Shown here: piece by piece, positions 17,201 to 24,925 of the stretch
Layout: the number at the start of each line of letters is the position of its first letter
Position numbering within the stretch: the first letter of the stretch is position 1
Assembly: GCA_007695245.1 (NCBI GenBank)
Contig: REEE01000210.1
Span: 1-37,428 of the forward strand
Origin: Candidatus Competibacteraceae bacterium
GTDB lineage: Bacteria; Pseudomonadota; Gammaproteobacteria; Competibacterales; Competibacteraceae
Direction of reading: 5' to 3'
DNA length: 37,428 nucleotides
Notes under the pieces: generated by a model
Databases searched by the model: none
Seen by the model: only the letters and a program-made list of their open reading frames with translations
Told to the model about the DNA's origin: nothing
Made by a program: the position numbers and the translations under genes

Positions 17201-18839
17201 GCGACACGTTGCGTTCTCCGGACATCGGCGCGAGTCGGAGCTGCTCCTGGCGGTGGCCCTGGACAGCAGTCTCGTGGTGGCTCACGTCGCGCCCGACGGA
17301 CCGGGCTGCTGCCTGTTATCCGATCTGGGCGGGATTCTGGACATCGCCATGACCCCGCCGGAGCCATCCGGCCGGGTCCGTCTGCTGGCTTTCTCGGAAG
17401 ATCGGTCTTTGGGCGTTGTTTCCAATCAAGATTTAGCGTTCGAGCGCACCAGCATGAATCCGTGCTTACGCGCGCGGATCCAGCAGTCGCGGCTCGTGCC
17501 AGAGGGGGGTGGGCACGATCCCGCATCCATAAGACCATTACGCATGGTGACGACCGACTGGGACGGAGAACTCTCCGCGTGGGAATTCGCGGCGGATGCC
17601 GCCGCGCCGGCGCGGCGCATTACCCTGGTCCGCCGCGAGCCGGGCTGGTCCACGATGATGGCGCTGGTCTCCGGCCCGAACCTGTGGACCGCGGTCGTGG
17701 GGCTTTCCCGCGATGGGCAAGTTTTTTGCTTGTCCTTTGGTGCGGATGCGGCCCGGTATCGCGTGGAAAAACCGGTGTTGACCCGGCGGATCGATGCCAG
17801 CGGATCGATTCGCGCTTTGTTCTGTTCGCCCTGGATCGCGAATTTCGGTGTCTGGTGTTGCATTGTTTACGCCGACGGCGGCGGAGAGTTGTTTGCAATC
17901 CGGCCCGATGGCGCCGTCCGGCAAAGCCGGCGAATCAAAACCCCGGTGCTGCGGGAAGCCGAGCATTTCGCGTTCTCCCAGCCGGACGCGCGCGGCAATG
18001 TGTGGCTGGTGGGTATTCTCCCGAACAGGAGCGTGCTTCTCTGGCGATTGCGACCCGACGGGCGGATCAGCGATAGGGTCACTGCGTCGATCCCGACTTC
18101 CCAGCATCTGGGCGATCTTTTTGCCCTGCGGCATCACTTGCGGAGCGTCTTCGGCGATCCTTCCGCGGATTCGGAGTCCGCCGCCCTGTCCGTTGGTTTT
18201 ACCCAGGGGAGGCCCGGATTGGATCAGGTTTGGCTCTACGGTTTTTTTCATCGCCATGTGGCCTTGCTGCGCATCGGCGACACCGGTCCAGTCGGAGCAT
18301 TCGAACAGTTGCACGCCTTGCGGGACTGGCGAGGCGATCGGGTGTTCGCGCTGGAAGACGCGCGTGGCAACCTGTGGTTGCTGGCCAACGGCTCGGATGA
18401 CCCGCGCATGGTTCGCGTGCGGCCTTCGGGGCCACCATCCTGCGCGGTGCGGCTTTCGGGGGCGCGTGGTGCGCTGCGTCATGCGATTCTTTGGGAGCCC
18501 CCGTCCACGGGTGAGCTCTGGTTTGCTGGCGCGACGAAACAAGGGGTAAGCATTTGGCGGGTCGATCCCGCGGCGCTGCCGCTGGATCGAGAAGAGGTGG
18601 CCGTGGCCCCCTGGAGCGAGATCGACCTGAGTTTGACGGGAGAACGCATTCACGGCCTGCGTTGGGACCAGGACGGCGAACGCCTGTCCGTGGCGGTCGA
18701 GCACAATGGCCGCGCGGGACTCATCCGCCTGCATCGGATCGGAGGATCTGATCCGCCCGATGCGCCGGACAGCGAAGGCGTGGCGCGGCGCAACCCATCC
18801 TCGCCTCGCCAGCGGCCCCCGCGGCGCCATTCCTCCTGA
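14244..18839 (+). CDS. Lon-like lysine half + STAND NTPase + beta-propeller protein
   Basis: 1531 residues from the GTG at 14244; an ATG at 14253 is an equal alternative, and neither has a clear ribosome site. Residues 5-95 resemble the second half of a Lon protease domain: QVLISASIHPDGTLGRV, EGLGEKLNAL, IHTLVVARQQ, then TLDEALALL. K30 of GLGEK matches the E. coli Lon catalytic Lys722, but no serine half is present upstream. A STAND-type NTPase follows: Walker A GAAGSGKS at 146-153, Walker B VVIVIDALDES with D240, and a helical region to about 660. The remaining 850 residues are repeating strands such as GNVWLVG...LLWRL and GELWFAG...SIWRV, a beta-propeller probably of two rings. The propeller should sense a ligand and the NTPase should switch state. 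Confidence 0.88.
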   Translation: MKSMNLTQVLISASIHPDGTLGRVEGLGEKLNALMGTRWPARIHTLVVARQQALGSQWNPWLHDRLGIRLIEAETLDEALALLQRRLGELEAASPWGSPANAIPVPPPARAINRPWLKQSLRAAQRTLIQRAPKGELARGYIWVLGAAGSGKSALLADFVTEERRRGLESRCAAFHFIRRKHLAADDPARFLPELTRQLYVFRGLEPPPYAVNLDPKPMFERGLAEAARGLERPVVIVIDALDESFGEGGRFARVGANTVLPDPAALPPGIILLVGSRLDEHDLAASSPGPMVEVRIGGPQAEQDIVRYIEKLNQQLALALEPELRRAIARRVRDNFMLVTELFRRAGAASAAEVESWYRDVCLWRSDPERIPSDPIRYMEMEWTRLVEACWSQTPAETRFEAERWLLAVLGLVCFARRALSPDELEAIVDTLREPESPVPGCSRPVRLGGRRDNLRGLDRALYLVRLARAFLEVDAPDRGISARNPTFEEFIADKLAARSWGMDFHQILAWGASFHSHPHMGRLLRAYGLQALPWHLFHAGQERCALRVLCQPEYLQAAYHHYGSQTLTLWEELFADFERCLTGTPHGRQAAVLWRCLAHHDADFALGNLRVDVTLYNDLGGVPEAAHSWRQKPDRPTGRPAILRALPAQPGVFVRRRFFPDKFIPDRSGIPWILEKRFPTNREVALLALSRCGRWIAVPEQRHIVLLRQDPAGRTWLEATRIPNLGDDCHTRVSLSAPNPANGQVDLVVAGPRALAVWTLVEAGPPIWRCSVESPTTRPSLLALSPRCRDGGYWVALRDENHAVWLTRVDAHQDDPQPPWRWSVAAAEVRDLIFSECDAWGRFFMAVARFDRLLSVSPFAASGDIGEPIVLREPDPGCSRVDKFRFSAPDARGRFWLAGVGMGGPSLWRLTGPSAGAAPLVEPHAVPLEGQSWLGHWDVRISPRTETDAVWMAIFNPFGTAAIGRLEPDGRMQSWEWDHFSETWRHVAFSGHRRESELLLAVALDSSLVVAHVAPDGPGCCLLSDLGGILDIAMTPPEPSGRVRLLAFSEDRSLGVVSNQDLAFERTSMNPCLRARIQQSRLVPEGGGHDPASIRPLRMVTTDWDGELSAWEFAADAAAPARRITLVRREPGWSTMMALVSGPNLWTAVVGLSRDGQVFCLSFGADAARYRVEKPVLTRRIDASGSIRALFCSPWIANFGVWCCIVYADGGGELFAIRPDGAVRQSRRIKTPVLREAEHFAFSQPDARGNVWLVGILPNRSVLLWRLRPDGRISDRVTASIPTSQHLGDLFALRHHLRSVFGDPSADSESAALSVGFTQGRPGLDQVWLYGFFHRHVALLRIGDTGPVGAFEQLHALRDWRGDRVFALEDARGNLWLLANGSDDPRMVRVRPSGPPSCAVRLSGARGALRHAILWEPPSTGELWFAGATKQGVSIWRVDPAALPLDREEVAVAPWSEIDLSLTGERIHGLRWDQDGERLSVAVEHNGRAGLIRLHRIGGSDPPDAPDSEGVARRNPSSPRQRPPRRHSS

Positions 18840-18906
18840 ACGCGGGTGTTCGTGGCGCGTACCTCACGCCTGGGGCGAACGAGGAAGATAACGAGAGGAG
18901 GCATCC

Positions 18907-20958
18907 ATGATGATCTGTCCGTCCTGCGCGCAGGAAAATCTCGATGACGCGCCGCGTTGCGTCAAGTGCGCCTGGCCGTTCGCGGCCGAGGCGATCGCTT
19001 ATCCGGCGGCCCTGCCGGTGGGAACGGTGCTGCAAGACGGGCGCTACACGGTCCACGAACCGCTGGGGCGGGGCGGGTTTGCCTACACCTACGCCGGCTG
19101 GAGCCGCAACTTCAACCGTCCGGTGGCGATCAAGGAGCTGTTTCCGAACGACGACCGGCTCTGCGCGCGGGCTTCCGGAACGCGGCAGGTGCGGAGCGGA
19201 ACGCGGGGTGCGGGTTTTGGGGAGAGCCGGCGGCAATTTTTGGCGGAGGGGCGCCGCTTGTTGGGGTTGCGACACGAAGGAATCGTCGGGGTATTAGACT
19301 GCTTTGAAGAACACGGAACGGCGTACATCGTCATGCAACGGGTGGCGGGCGAGCCGCTGAGCGCCCGGATCGCGCGGGAAGGACCGCCGCCGGAGGCCGA
19401 GGCGGTCGGGATGGCCCGGCGCTTGGCGGGAGCTTTGAAGTATCTGCACGGGAAAGGGCTACTCCACCGGGATCTGACCCCGGACAACGTGCTGCTGGAG
19501 GAATCGGGCACGCCGGTGTTGATCGACTTTGGACTGGCGCGGGAATACCTGGCGCGGGAGGGCCTGTCGACCTCGGTGGGTTTCACCGACGGCTATGCGC
19601 CGCTGGAACAATACCAATCCGATGGCGAGTGGGGTCCGTTCACCGACCTGTACGGTCTGGGGGCGGTGCTGTACTTTATGGTGACAGGAACGCACCCACC
19701 GAGCGCGATAGACCTGATGTCGGGCACGCCGTTGCGGTTTCCGGACGGGATCAGCGAATCGTTGCGGGAGGCGGTGACGGCGGCGATGCAACCGCGGCCC
19801 GAGGGTCGGGTGCGGGACACCGATGCGTGGCTGGCGCTGCTGGATGGCGAGGCCCGGCGGGCCGAGCGCGAGCGGCGGGCGCGCGAGGAGGCGCGACGCC
19901 AGGCGGAACAGGCGCGTCTCCAGGCGGAGATCGAGCAACAAGCCCGAGACGAGCGCGAGCGGCGGGCGCGCGAGGAGGCGCGACGCCAGCAAGAGCGACA
20001 GCGCGAACAGGCTCGAGAGCTGGCGCGAAAGCTGCGCCGGGAAGAGCGGCTGCGGGCGTTGCGGGACTTCTGGGTTTATAAAATGAACAAGGGCCTGGTG
20101 CTCGTTGCGTGGGTCCCTTCTTTCTTAGCCGTTGTGTTATTCATGGTTTCCATATTGCAGACCGAGCCTGGCTTTGGAATGCAAATCGAGCGCAGCCACA
20201 TCGATTCATTTCCGATACGCATCATCCTGCTCGGATTATTGCTCATCCTCAGCGGGTGGGGAATCATCCGCTTGTGTTTTTTCTTTCGCAACGAAGTTAA
20301 TATTATTGTTTTTTTATTGGTTTTTGGGTTAATTTTTTTTGGGTGGTTAGCAACTTATTTGTTTGACTATTTTTTTGATGCGCGGCGATTTGCTATTATC
20401 GAATTTTCCGTCGCTACGTTTCCTATTTTTTTCTTTATATTTTTCTGTGCGTTTTTTTTACCTGTAAAGATTTTTATTCTTGAGCAAGTGGCGGATGAGG
20501 CGATCACTCCGTTATTACTTGTCGCCGCCGTATCTGCTTTCAGCTTAGGCTATTTACTGTATATGTTTTCATACTCTCAAGGCGAGGATCACTTCAAGGC
20601 AACGCATGGCTCCGCTCAGGAAAGCGTCCAACCTTCTCCTCGGTCCGCGGCACAACAGGAACGTTCGGCGACCGTCCCACGTCCCGAACGCACGGCGGCG
20701 GGCACCTCCCGAACGGCTCCGGCTTCGACCTGTTGCAGGTTATGGGTGAAAGCCACGCCAGCGGATGCGCGAGTGCGGATCATGAGCATCGTTCCGGTTT
20801 ATCGAGATGGGATCGCGGTCGAGCCGGGCCGCCACCGGATTCGCGTGGAGCGGGATGGTTACGTGACCTACGACCGATGGGTGGAGATCGATCAGGCCGA
20901 ACAGGTGGTAACCGTAGACCTGCCAAAGAGCGCCCCGGCGCGCGGGTCGCGCCAGTGA
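18907..20958 (+). CDS. Membrane Ser/Thr kinase with zinc ribbon, coiled coil and PEGA domain
   Basis: 683 residues, with AGGAGG 6 bases before an ATGATG start. Order: zinc ribbon (C4, C7, C18, C21), kinase domain about 40-310 (GRGGFAYTY, VAIKELFP, HRDLTPDN at 187-194, IDFGLA), Arg/Glu coiled coil about 315-385, five predicted membrane segments about 395-555, a Pro/Ser/Arg linker, and a C-terminal PEGA-like domain (RLWVKATPADARVRI to YVTYDRWVEI). The catalytic loop has Thr where HRDxK has Lys, a variant I know from other bacterial kinases. The gene starts 68 bases after the STAND-propeller gene, so it may be the membrane-tied kinase output or input of that operon. The membrane part is strikingly AT-rich compared with the rest. 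Confidence 0.93.
   Translation: MMICPSCAQENLDDAPRCVKCAWPFAAEAIAYPAALPVGTVLQDGRYTVHEPLGRGGFAYTYAGWSRNFNRPVAIKELFPNDDRLCARASGTRQVRSGTRGAGFGESRRQFLAEGRRLLGLRHEGIVGVLDCFEEHGTAYIVMQRVAGEPLSARIAREGPPPEAEAVGMARRLAGALKYLHGKGLLHRDLTPDNVLLEESGTPVLIDFGLAREYLAREGLSTSVGFTDGYAPLEQYQSDGEWGPFTDLYGLGAVLYFMVTGTHPPSAIDLMSGTPLRFPDGISESLREAVTAAMQPRPEGRVRDTDAWLALLDGEARRAERERRAREEARRQAEQARLQAEIEQQARDERERRAREEARRQQERQREQARELARKLRREERLRALRDFWVYKMNKGLVLVAWVPSFLAVVLFMVSILQTEPGFGMQIERSHIDSFPIRIILLGLLLILSGWGIIRLCFFFRNEVNIIVFLLVFGLIFFGWLATYLFDYFFDARRFAIIEFSVATFPIFFFIFFCAFFLPVKIFILEQVADEAITPLLLVAAVSAFSLGYLLYMFSYSQGEDHFKATHGSAQESVQPSPRSAAQQERSATVPRPERTAAGTSRTAPASTCCRLWVKATPADARVRIMSIVPVYRDGIAVEPGRHRIRVERDGYVTYDRWVEIDQAEQVVTVDLPKSAPARGSRQ
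19864..19989 (+). repeat. Exact 39-base direct repeat inside the kinase coiled coil
   Basis: Positions 19864-19902 and 19951-19989 are identical, 87 bases apart and in frame, encoding ERERRAREEARRQ twice. It lies in the Arg/Glu-rich coiled coil between kinase and membrane domains, so copy number could vary by recombination and change linker length. Confidence 0.9.
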
Positions 20959-21067
20959 CTCCTCCGAACTCTCGGCCGCGCCGCTTCGAGTCGCGCAAGG
21001 GTATGGCGGGCGGTGGTGGGCGACAACCGGTCCCTCGTCCGCCACGCTCGATGCCCGAGACCGACGT
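20959..21067. other. Short convergent gap
   Basis: The rightward kinase gene and the leftward FHA gene end here facing each other. I see no gene, and no clear T-rich hairpin that would act as a terminator. Confidence 0.5.
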
Positions 21068-21481
21068 TCATCGTCTCGCCTCCGGGTTGACGAGCACGAC
21101 CTCGAAACAGACGTTGGCGAAACACAGACGAGCGCCCGGCGCCAGCACCCTGGCGCGCTCGATCCGCCGTCCGTTGAGCCAGGTGCCGTTGCGCGAACCG
21201 AGATCCTCCACCAGCCACAGCCCCTCGTGGATGAAAAGCCGCGCGTGACGCCCGGAGACCCAGCGTCCGCCGGGCTGATCCCCCAGATCGAGATCGACCG
21301 GCCCGGTCGCTCGGCAGTCGACTCCGACCAAGCTATTGACCTGCAAGCGGACCCGCGGGCCGCGCGTCTCGCCCTGGGGCGCGAGCACCAGCTCCTCAGC
21401 GAAGGCTTGGGCCAGCGCCGCGATGGCGGGTGTGGGCCAGCGCGCGGCCAGCGCGCGGGCCAGCGTGGCGAGTCGGCTCAC
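21068..21481 (-). CDS. FHA-domain protein, last gene of cassette C
   Basis: 137 residues beginning at an ATGA overlap with the vWA stop. A helical N-terminus (SRLATLARALAARWP) precedes an FHA domain with VSGRHARLFI, EDLGSRNGTWLNGRRI and GARLCFANVCFEV. It is the counterpart of the FHA protein at 1199-1636, which has the same layout and the same position after a vWA gene. Likely role: reading phosphothreonine marks placed by the cassette kinases. Confidence 0.9.
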   Translation of the reverse strand: MSRLATLARALAARWPTPAIAALAQAFAEELVLAPQGETRGPRVRLQVNSLVGVDCRATGPVDLDLGDQPGGRWVSGRHARLFIHEGLWLVEDLGSRNGTWLNGRRIERARVLAPGARLCFANVCFEVVLVNPEARR

Positions 21482-22812
21482 GGGCGCCGCGCCCCCAGGC
21501 CGGTGGCTTCACGGATGCGGCGCGCGCGCGCTTCATCGAGCGCCGCGGCGCGCGGGTCGGCGTCGGCTGGTCCGGTCGCGCCGGGCGTGAAGCGACTCAG
21601 CCGCGCGGTGTGCCGCTGTTGGCTGGCGAGCTGCTTGAGGGTCTCGGGATGGATGCCGCGCCGCGCGGTCAGATCGTCCATCGCTCGATCGATCGCCGTG
21701 CGCAGCGCCGGGTTATCCAGGCGCTCGGTCAGCGCGCGGGCCTGGCGCAGCAGCTCGCGGGTGCGGCCGGCGTCGGACTCGCGCCGGGCGGCGTCGATCA
21801 GTTCCTGACTGGCGCTCTGCGCGCTGTACTCGCGAACCTCTGGATCGATCGAACAGCGGATCTGGTCCTGATCCTCGGTGTATTCGACGATGGCGTCGCC
21901 GGTCAGTCGGTGAGATTCGCCCTCCAAGGTGAAATCCAGGCGCGCGCTCAGCACGCGCATCCGCCCCGGCGGGCGTCGGGGCAGCCGCAGGCGGGCGATG
22001 AACACCGAGGGCTGGCCGGCGCTGAGGTGCCCGAGCGGCCAACCACCGTCGCGGGGCGGGATGACGCCGGAGAGGGTGCCGACGCGGTGCAGATGCCGCA
22101 GCTGGACCTGCTCGGGCAGGGCGAACGTCAATCGCGCTTCGCGTAGCGCCTCGCGCTTGGCGGCAATGAGATGCTCCTCCAGACAACGACCGAATTGATC
22201 CAAGTCGTCGAGGTGATGATAGTCGCCGCCGCTGCCGTCGGCCAGTTGCAGCAAGAGCTGCTCGTTGTAATCCGGGCCGACGCCGAAGCCGACCGTCGGG
22301 ATGGCCCGCTCGTCCAGCAGATTCTGGATGCGTCCGGCCACCTCCGACTCATCCTGAGCCCGACCATCGGTGAACAGCAGGATCTTGCGCGCTGGATGGG
22401 CGGCGCGCTCCAGGGCGCGCAGCGCCGCGTCGAAGCCGACGGCCATGTGGGTCAGACCACGATAATCGGCCAGGCGGCGAAGGTGCGGGCGCAACCGTTT
22501 GCGTTCGGCGAAGCGGCCCTGGTGCAGCAGTTCGGCGGCGCTGTCGAACTTGACCAGCAGCAGCTCGTCCTCGTCGGCCAGGCCCTGGTGCTCGGCGAGC
22601 TGCTCCAGGGCTTCGATCACCTTGTGAATCTTGCTGCGGCCATCGGCCAGGGTGGCCGACATGGAGCCGCTGGTGTCGATCAACAGGGCCAGCGACAGGG
22701 GCACGCGCGGGCCACAATCGGGGGTCTGCACGCGCAGCATCACCGACAGTGATTGCTCCTCGCGCTGGGTGCTGACCCTGCCGCGGTCGGGCCTTACGAC
22801 GAATTCGAACAT
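21478..22812 (-). CDS. vWA-domain protein, paralogue of the one at 1694-2995
   Basis: 444 residues from the ATG at 22812 (MFEFVVRP), with GGAGG 4 bases before it. The frame is open further upstream but only as an out-of-frame shadow of the FHA gene. vWA signatures: LLIDTSGSMS (D46), ILLFTDGRAQD and VGFGVGPDYNEQLLLQLADGSGGDYHHL, a stretch closely matched in the paralogue. The C-terminal tail LSRFTPG is also shared. The start overlaps the upstream FHA gene by 19 bases and the end overlaps the downstream FHA gene by four. Probable metal-dependent scaffold of a kinase/phosphatase/FHA module. Confidence 0.93.
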   Translation of the reverse strand: MFEFVVRPDRGRVSTQREEQSLSVMLRVQTPDCGPRVPLSLALLIDTSGSMSATLADGRSKIHKVIEALEQLAEHQGLADEDELLLVKFDSAAELLHQGRFAERKRLRPHLRRLADYRGLTHMAVGFDAALRALERAAHPARKILLFTDGRAQDESEVAGRIQNLLDERAIPTVGFGVGPDYNEQLLLQLADGSGGDYHHLDDLDQFGRCLEEHLIAAKREALREARLTFALPEQVQLRHLHRVGTLSGVIPPRDGGWPLGHLSAGQPSVFIARLRLPRRPPGRMRVLSARLDFTLEGESHRLTGDAIVEYTEDQDQIRCSIDPEVREYSAQSASQELIDAARRESDAGRTRELLRQARALTERLDNPALRTAIDRAMDDLTARRGIHPETLKQLASQQRHTARLSRFTPGATGPADADPRAAALDEARARRIREATGLGARRP

Positions 22813-23297
22813 GAATCCTCCGTATCGAACTGGATCAGAAAGAGCAGGCGGCCGAAGGCCAGGGTGTCGCCGGCGCGCAACCGTTCCGGCGCGCCGCGCT
22901 CCAGGCGCCGGCCGTCGAGATAGGTGCCGTGATGCGAACCCACGTCCTCGACCAGCCATCCGCCCTCGCGCGGCAGAAGCCGGGCGTGGCGGCGCGAGAC
23001 GCTGTCGCCGTCGGGCAGCGCGCCGAGGTCCAGATCCACCGGGCCGAGAGTGGGGTCGCCGCGCCCGATCTGGCTGTCGTGGCGGACCAGAAAACGGGTG
23101 CCGGTAAGACGGCCGCGATGTTTCCCAGCCAGGACCAGGGTGGAGGTCGGCACCGCCGCCGGAGGCGGCGCGGCGGCGGGGGAACCCAGCGCGGGGCCAA
23201 GGGGGGCGCCGGACGGCGCCAGCTCGCGCCCGCAGACCAGGCAAAAGCCGTCGGGGTCGGGCGCGCTCGGACGGCGGCAGACGGGGCAATCGATCAT
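22794..23297 (-). CDS. Zinc-ribbon FHA-domain protein
   Basis: 167 residues from the ATG at 23297, which forms an ATGA overlap with the PP2C stop; an ATG at 23303 adds two residues. It opens with a zinc ribbon (CPVC, then CLVC), has a Pro/Ala linker and a full FHA domain: QIGRGD, DSVSRRHARLL, GSHHGTYLDGRRL, AGDTLAFGRL. Same design and operon position as the protein at 3022-3609. Confidence 0.9.
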   Translation of the reverse strand: MIDCPVCRRPSAPDPDGFCLVCGRELAPSGAPLGPALGSPAAAPPPAAVPTSTLVLAGKHRGRLTGTRFLVRHDSQIGRGDPTLGPVDLDLGALPDGDSVSRRHARLLPREGGWLVEDVGSHHGTYLDGRRLERGAPERLRAGDTLAFGRLLFLIQFDTEDSCSNSS

Positions 23298-24925
23298 GGC
23301 CATCGGGGTGCGCTCCTGCTGTCATCGGGGACCGGCGCGGCCGTCGCCGGTGGCGGGCGCGGGGGTGCGAACGGATCGGCTTCCGCCGGGAGCGGATCGA
23401 CGAGCAGCGGCTGGCGGCTGACGACCGCCAGCACCAGCGACAGATTGTCGTCGCCGTCGCGCGCCAGCGCCTCGCTCAGCACGGCGCGCGCCAGCGCGAC
23501 CGCGTCCCCGCCCGCGGACGCGCCGAGTCGTTCGAGCAGGTACGCATCCTCGCCGGACTCGTCGAACGCCCGATCCCACCAGTCCCACAGACCATCGGAG
23601 CAGAGCAGCAGCCGATCCCCGTCTTCCAGGGTCAGGGCGTCGCCCGCCAGTCCGGGCGGCGGCGTCATCCCGGCCGACTCCAGATGCGCCAGGGTCTTGA
23701 TGTGCTCCCGCGTCAAGTCGCTCGCGCCGAGGTTCGAGACCAGGGTGTTGCGCCCGGCCTCGGCCCCGCGCGCCGCGGGAATGACGCCGGCGCGCGCCAA
23801 TACGGTCCGCTGGGTCTGATCCTGGGTGAGGCGCCACACCCGCCCGGCGCGCAGCAGGTAGGCGCGAGTGTCGCCGACATGGGCCAGGCGCAGCCGGGCA
23901 TCCTCGATCAGGAGAAGGCTGGCGGCCGCCCCAGCGCGCCCCGGCAGCGCCGCGACCGCCTCATGGGCGCGCCAGAGCCAGTCGACGGGGTCGGGGAGCG
24001 GCGCGGCGTCCGGCGCGCGCGCCGCGGCCGCCAGCGTCTCTCGCGCGCGCCGGGCGGCATCCTGACCGTCTTCCATGCCGCCCATGCCGTCGATCACCGC
24101 AAAGACTGCCCGCAGGGCGCGCCGGTCGTCGCCCGCGACCGCGTCGATGTACTGGAGCACCGCGTCCTGATTGATGGGCCGGGCGGGATTGCGTCCGACA
24201 TGGGTGAGCGCGATCGCGCCGAGCGCAACGACCGGTAGTAGATCGCGTTGCAGCCGGGCGACGAGCGGCGGCACGGCCTCCATGCGTTGCAGGCGCTCGG
24301 CGGGCTCGCGCGCGAGCAGCAGGGCCAGCAGGTGGCGATAGGCCAGCGGGATCGCGTCGGTGGCGGCGGCGAGCGGGTCGAAGGGGCGACCGACCAGCAG
24401 GCGGTAGCTCAGGCACCCCAGCGCGTAGAGGTCGGCGGCGCGCGCGAGCGGGCGCCGCCATGCCGTTTCGGGGGCGGCGTAGTCGTCTTCGAAAGGATCG
24501 GCCGGCGGTCGATCGCGGGCGGTCAGAGTGTGGAAGGCGGTCAGCCGCGGGCCGTCGGGGGTCAACCGGATCGACTCCGGAGCCAGGGTCAGAATCAGCC
24601 AGCCCGACTCGTGCAGGGTGGCGAGTCCTTCGGCCAGGGCGGCGATCAACGCCAGCGCCTCGATCGGGCTCAGGGCGGCGATTCGGTCGTAAAGCCTGGG
24701 CCAGGCGGGGTCCAGGTCGGGACGCATCCGTCCGCCGGCATCGGTGCGCAAGGGGGGGATCAGCGGACAGTCGAGCGCTTGCAGGTCGGCGACCAAGCGC
24801 GCGGGGATGGGTGGGAAAGGCTCGGGGGCCTCCGGGCGCGGCGCGATCGGAACTCGAACCAGCGCCGGCGCCGGCGCCGGCTCGTCGGTCAGGCTCGGGT
24901 GAATCGTTTCTTGTTCGGGCCGCAT
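23294..24925 (-). CDS. Pseudokinase-PP2C phosphatase fusion
   Basis: 543 residues from the ATG at 24925 (MRPEQETIHP). Residues about 60-255 look like a kinase fold that has lost catalysis: the ARAADLYALGCLSYRLLVGRPF segment is recognisable, but the HRDxKPxN and DFG positions read LTLAPESIR and LTAFHTL. Residues about 260-510 are a PP2C-type metal-dependent Ser/Thr phosphatase: HVGRNPARPINQDAV, VFAVIDGMGG, LAHVGDTRAYLL, LLLCSDGLWD and DGDDNLSLVL, so the metal-binding aspartates are present. The Pro-rich C-terminus is probably disordered. It should reverse phosphorylation by the neighbouring kinases, with the dead kinase domain as docking or regulatory part. The kinase-SUMF1 frame runs into this gene out of frame from upstream. 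Confidence 0.92.
   Translation of the reverse strand: MRPEQETIHPSLTDEPAPAPALVRVPIAPRPEAPEPFPPIPARLVADLQALDCPLIPPLRTDAGGRMRPDLDPAWPRLYDRIAALSPIEALALIAALAEGLATLHESGWLILTLAPESIRLTPDGPRLTAFHTLTARDRPPADPFEDDYAAPETAWRRPLARAADLYALGCLSYRLLVGRPFDPLAAATDAIPLAYRHLLALLLAREPAERLQRMEAVPPLVARLQRDLLPVVALGAIALTHVGRNPARPINQDAVLQYIDAVAGDDRRALRAVFAVIDGMGGMEDGQDAARRARETLAAAARAPDAAPLPDPVDWLWRAHEAVAALPGRAGAAASLLLIEDARLRLAHVGDTRAYLLRAGRVWRLTQDQTQRTVLARAGVIPAARGAEAGRNTLVSNLGASDLTREHIKTLAHLESAGMTPPPGLAGDALTLEDGDRLLLCSDGLWDWWDRAFDESGEDAYLLERLGASAGGDAVALARAVLSEALARDGDDNLSLVLAVVSRQPLLVDPLPAEADPFAPPRPPPATAAPVPDDSRSAPRWP

Noticed and set aside
17538-18830. 430-residue minus-strand open frame opposite the propeller
   Set aside because: Antisense shadow; the plus-strand frame shows repeating propeller strands.
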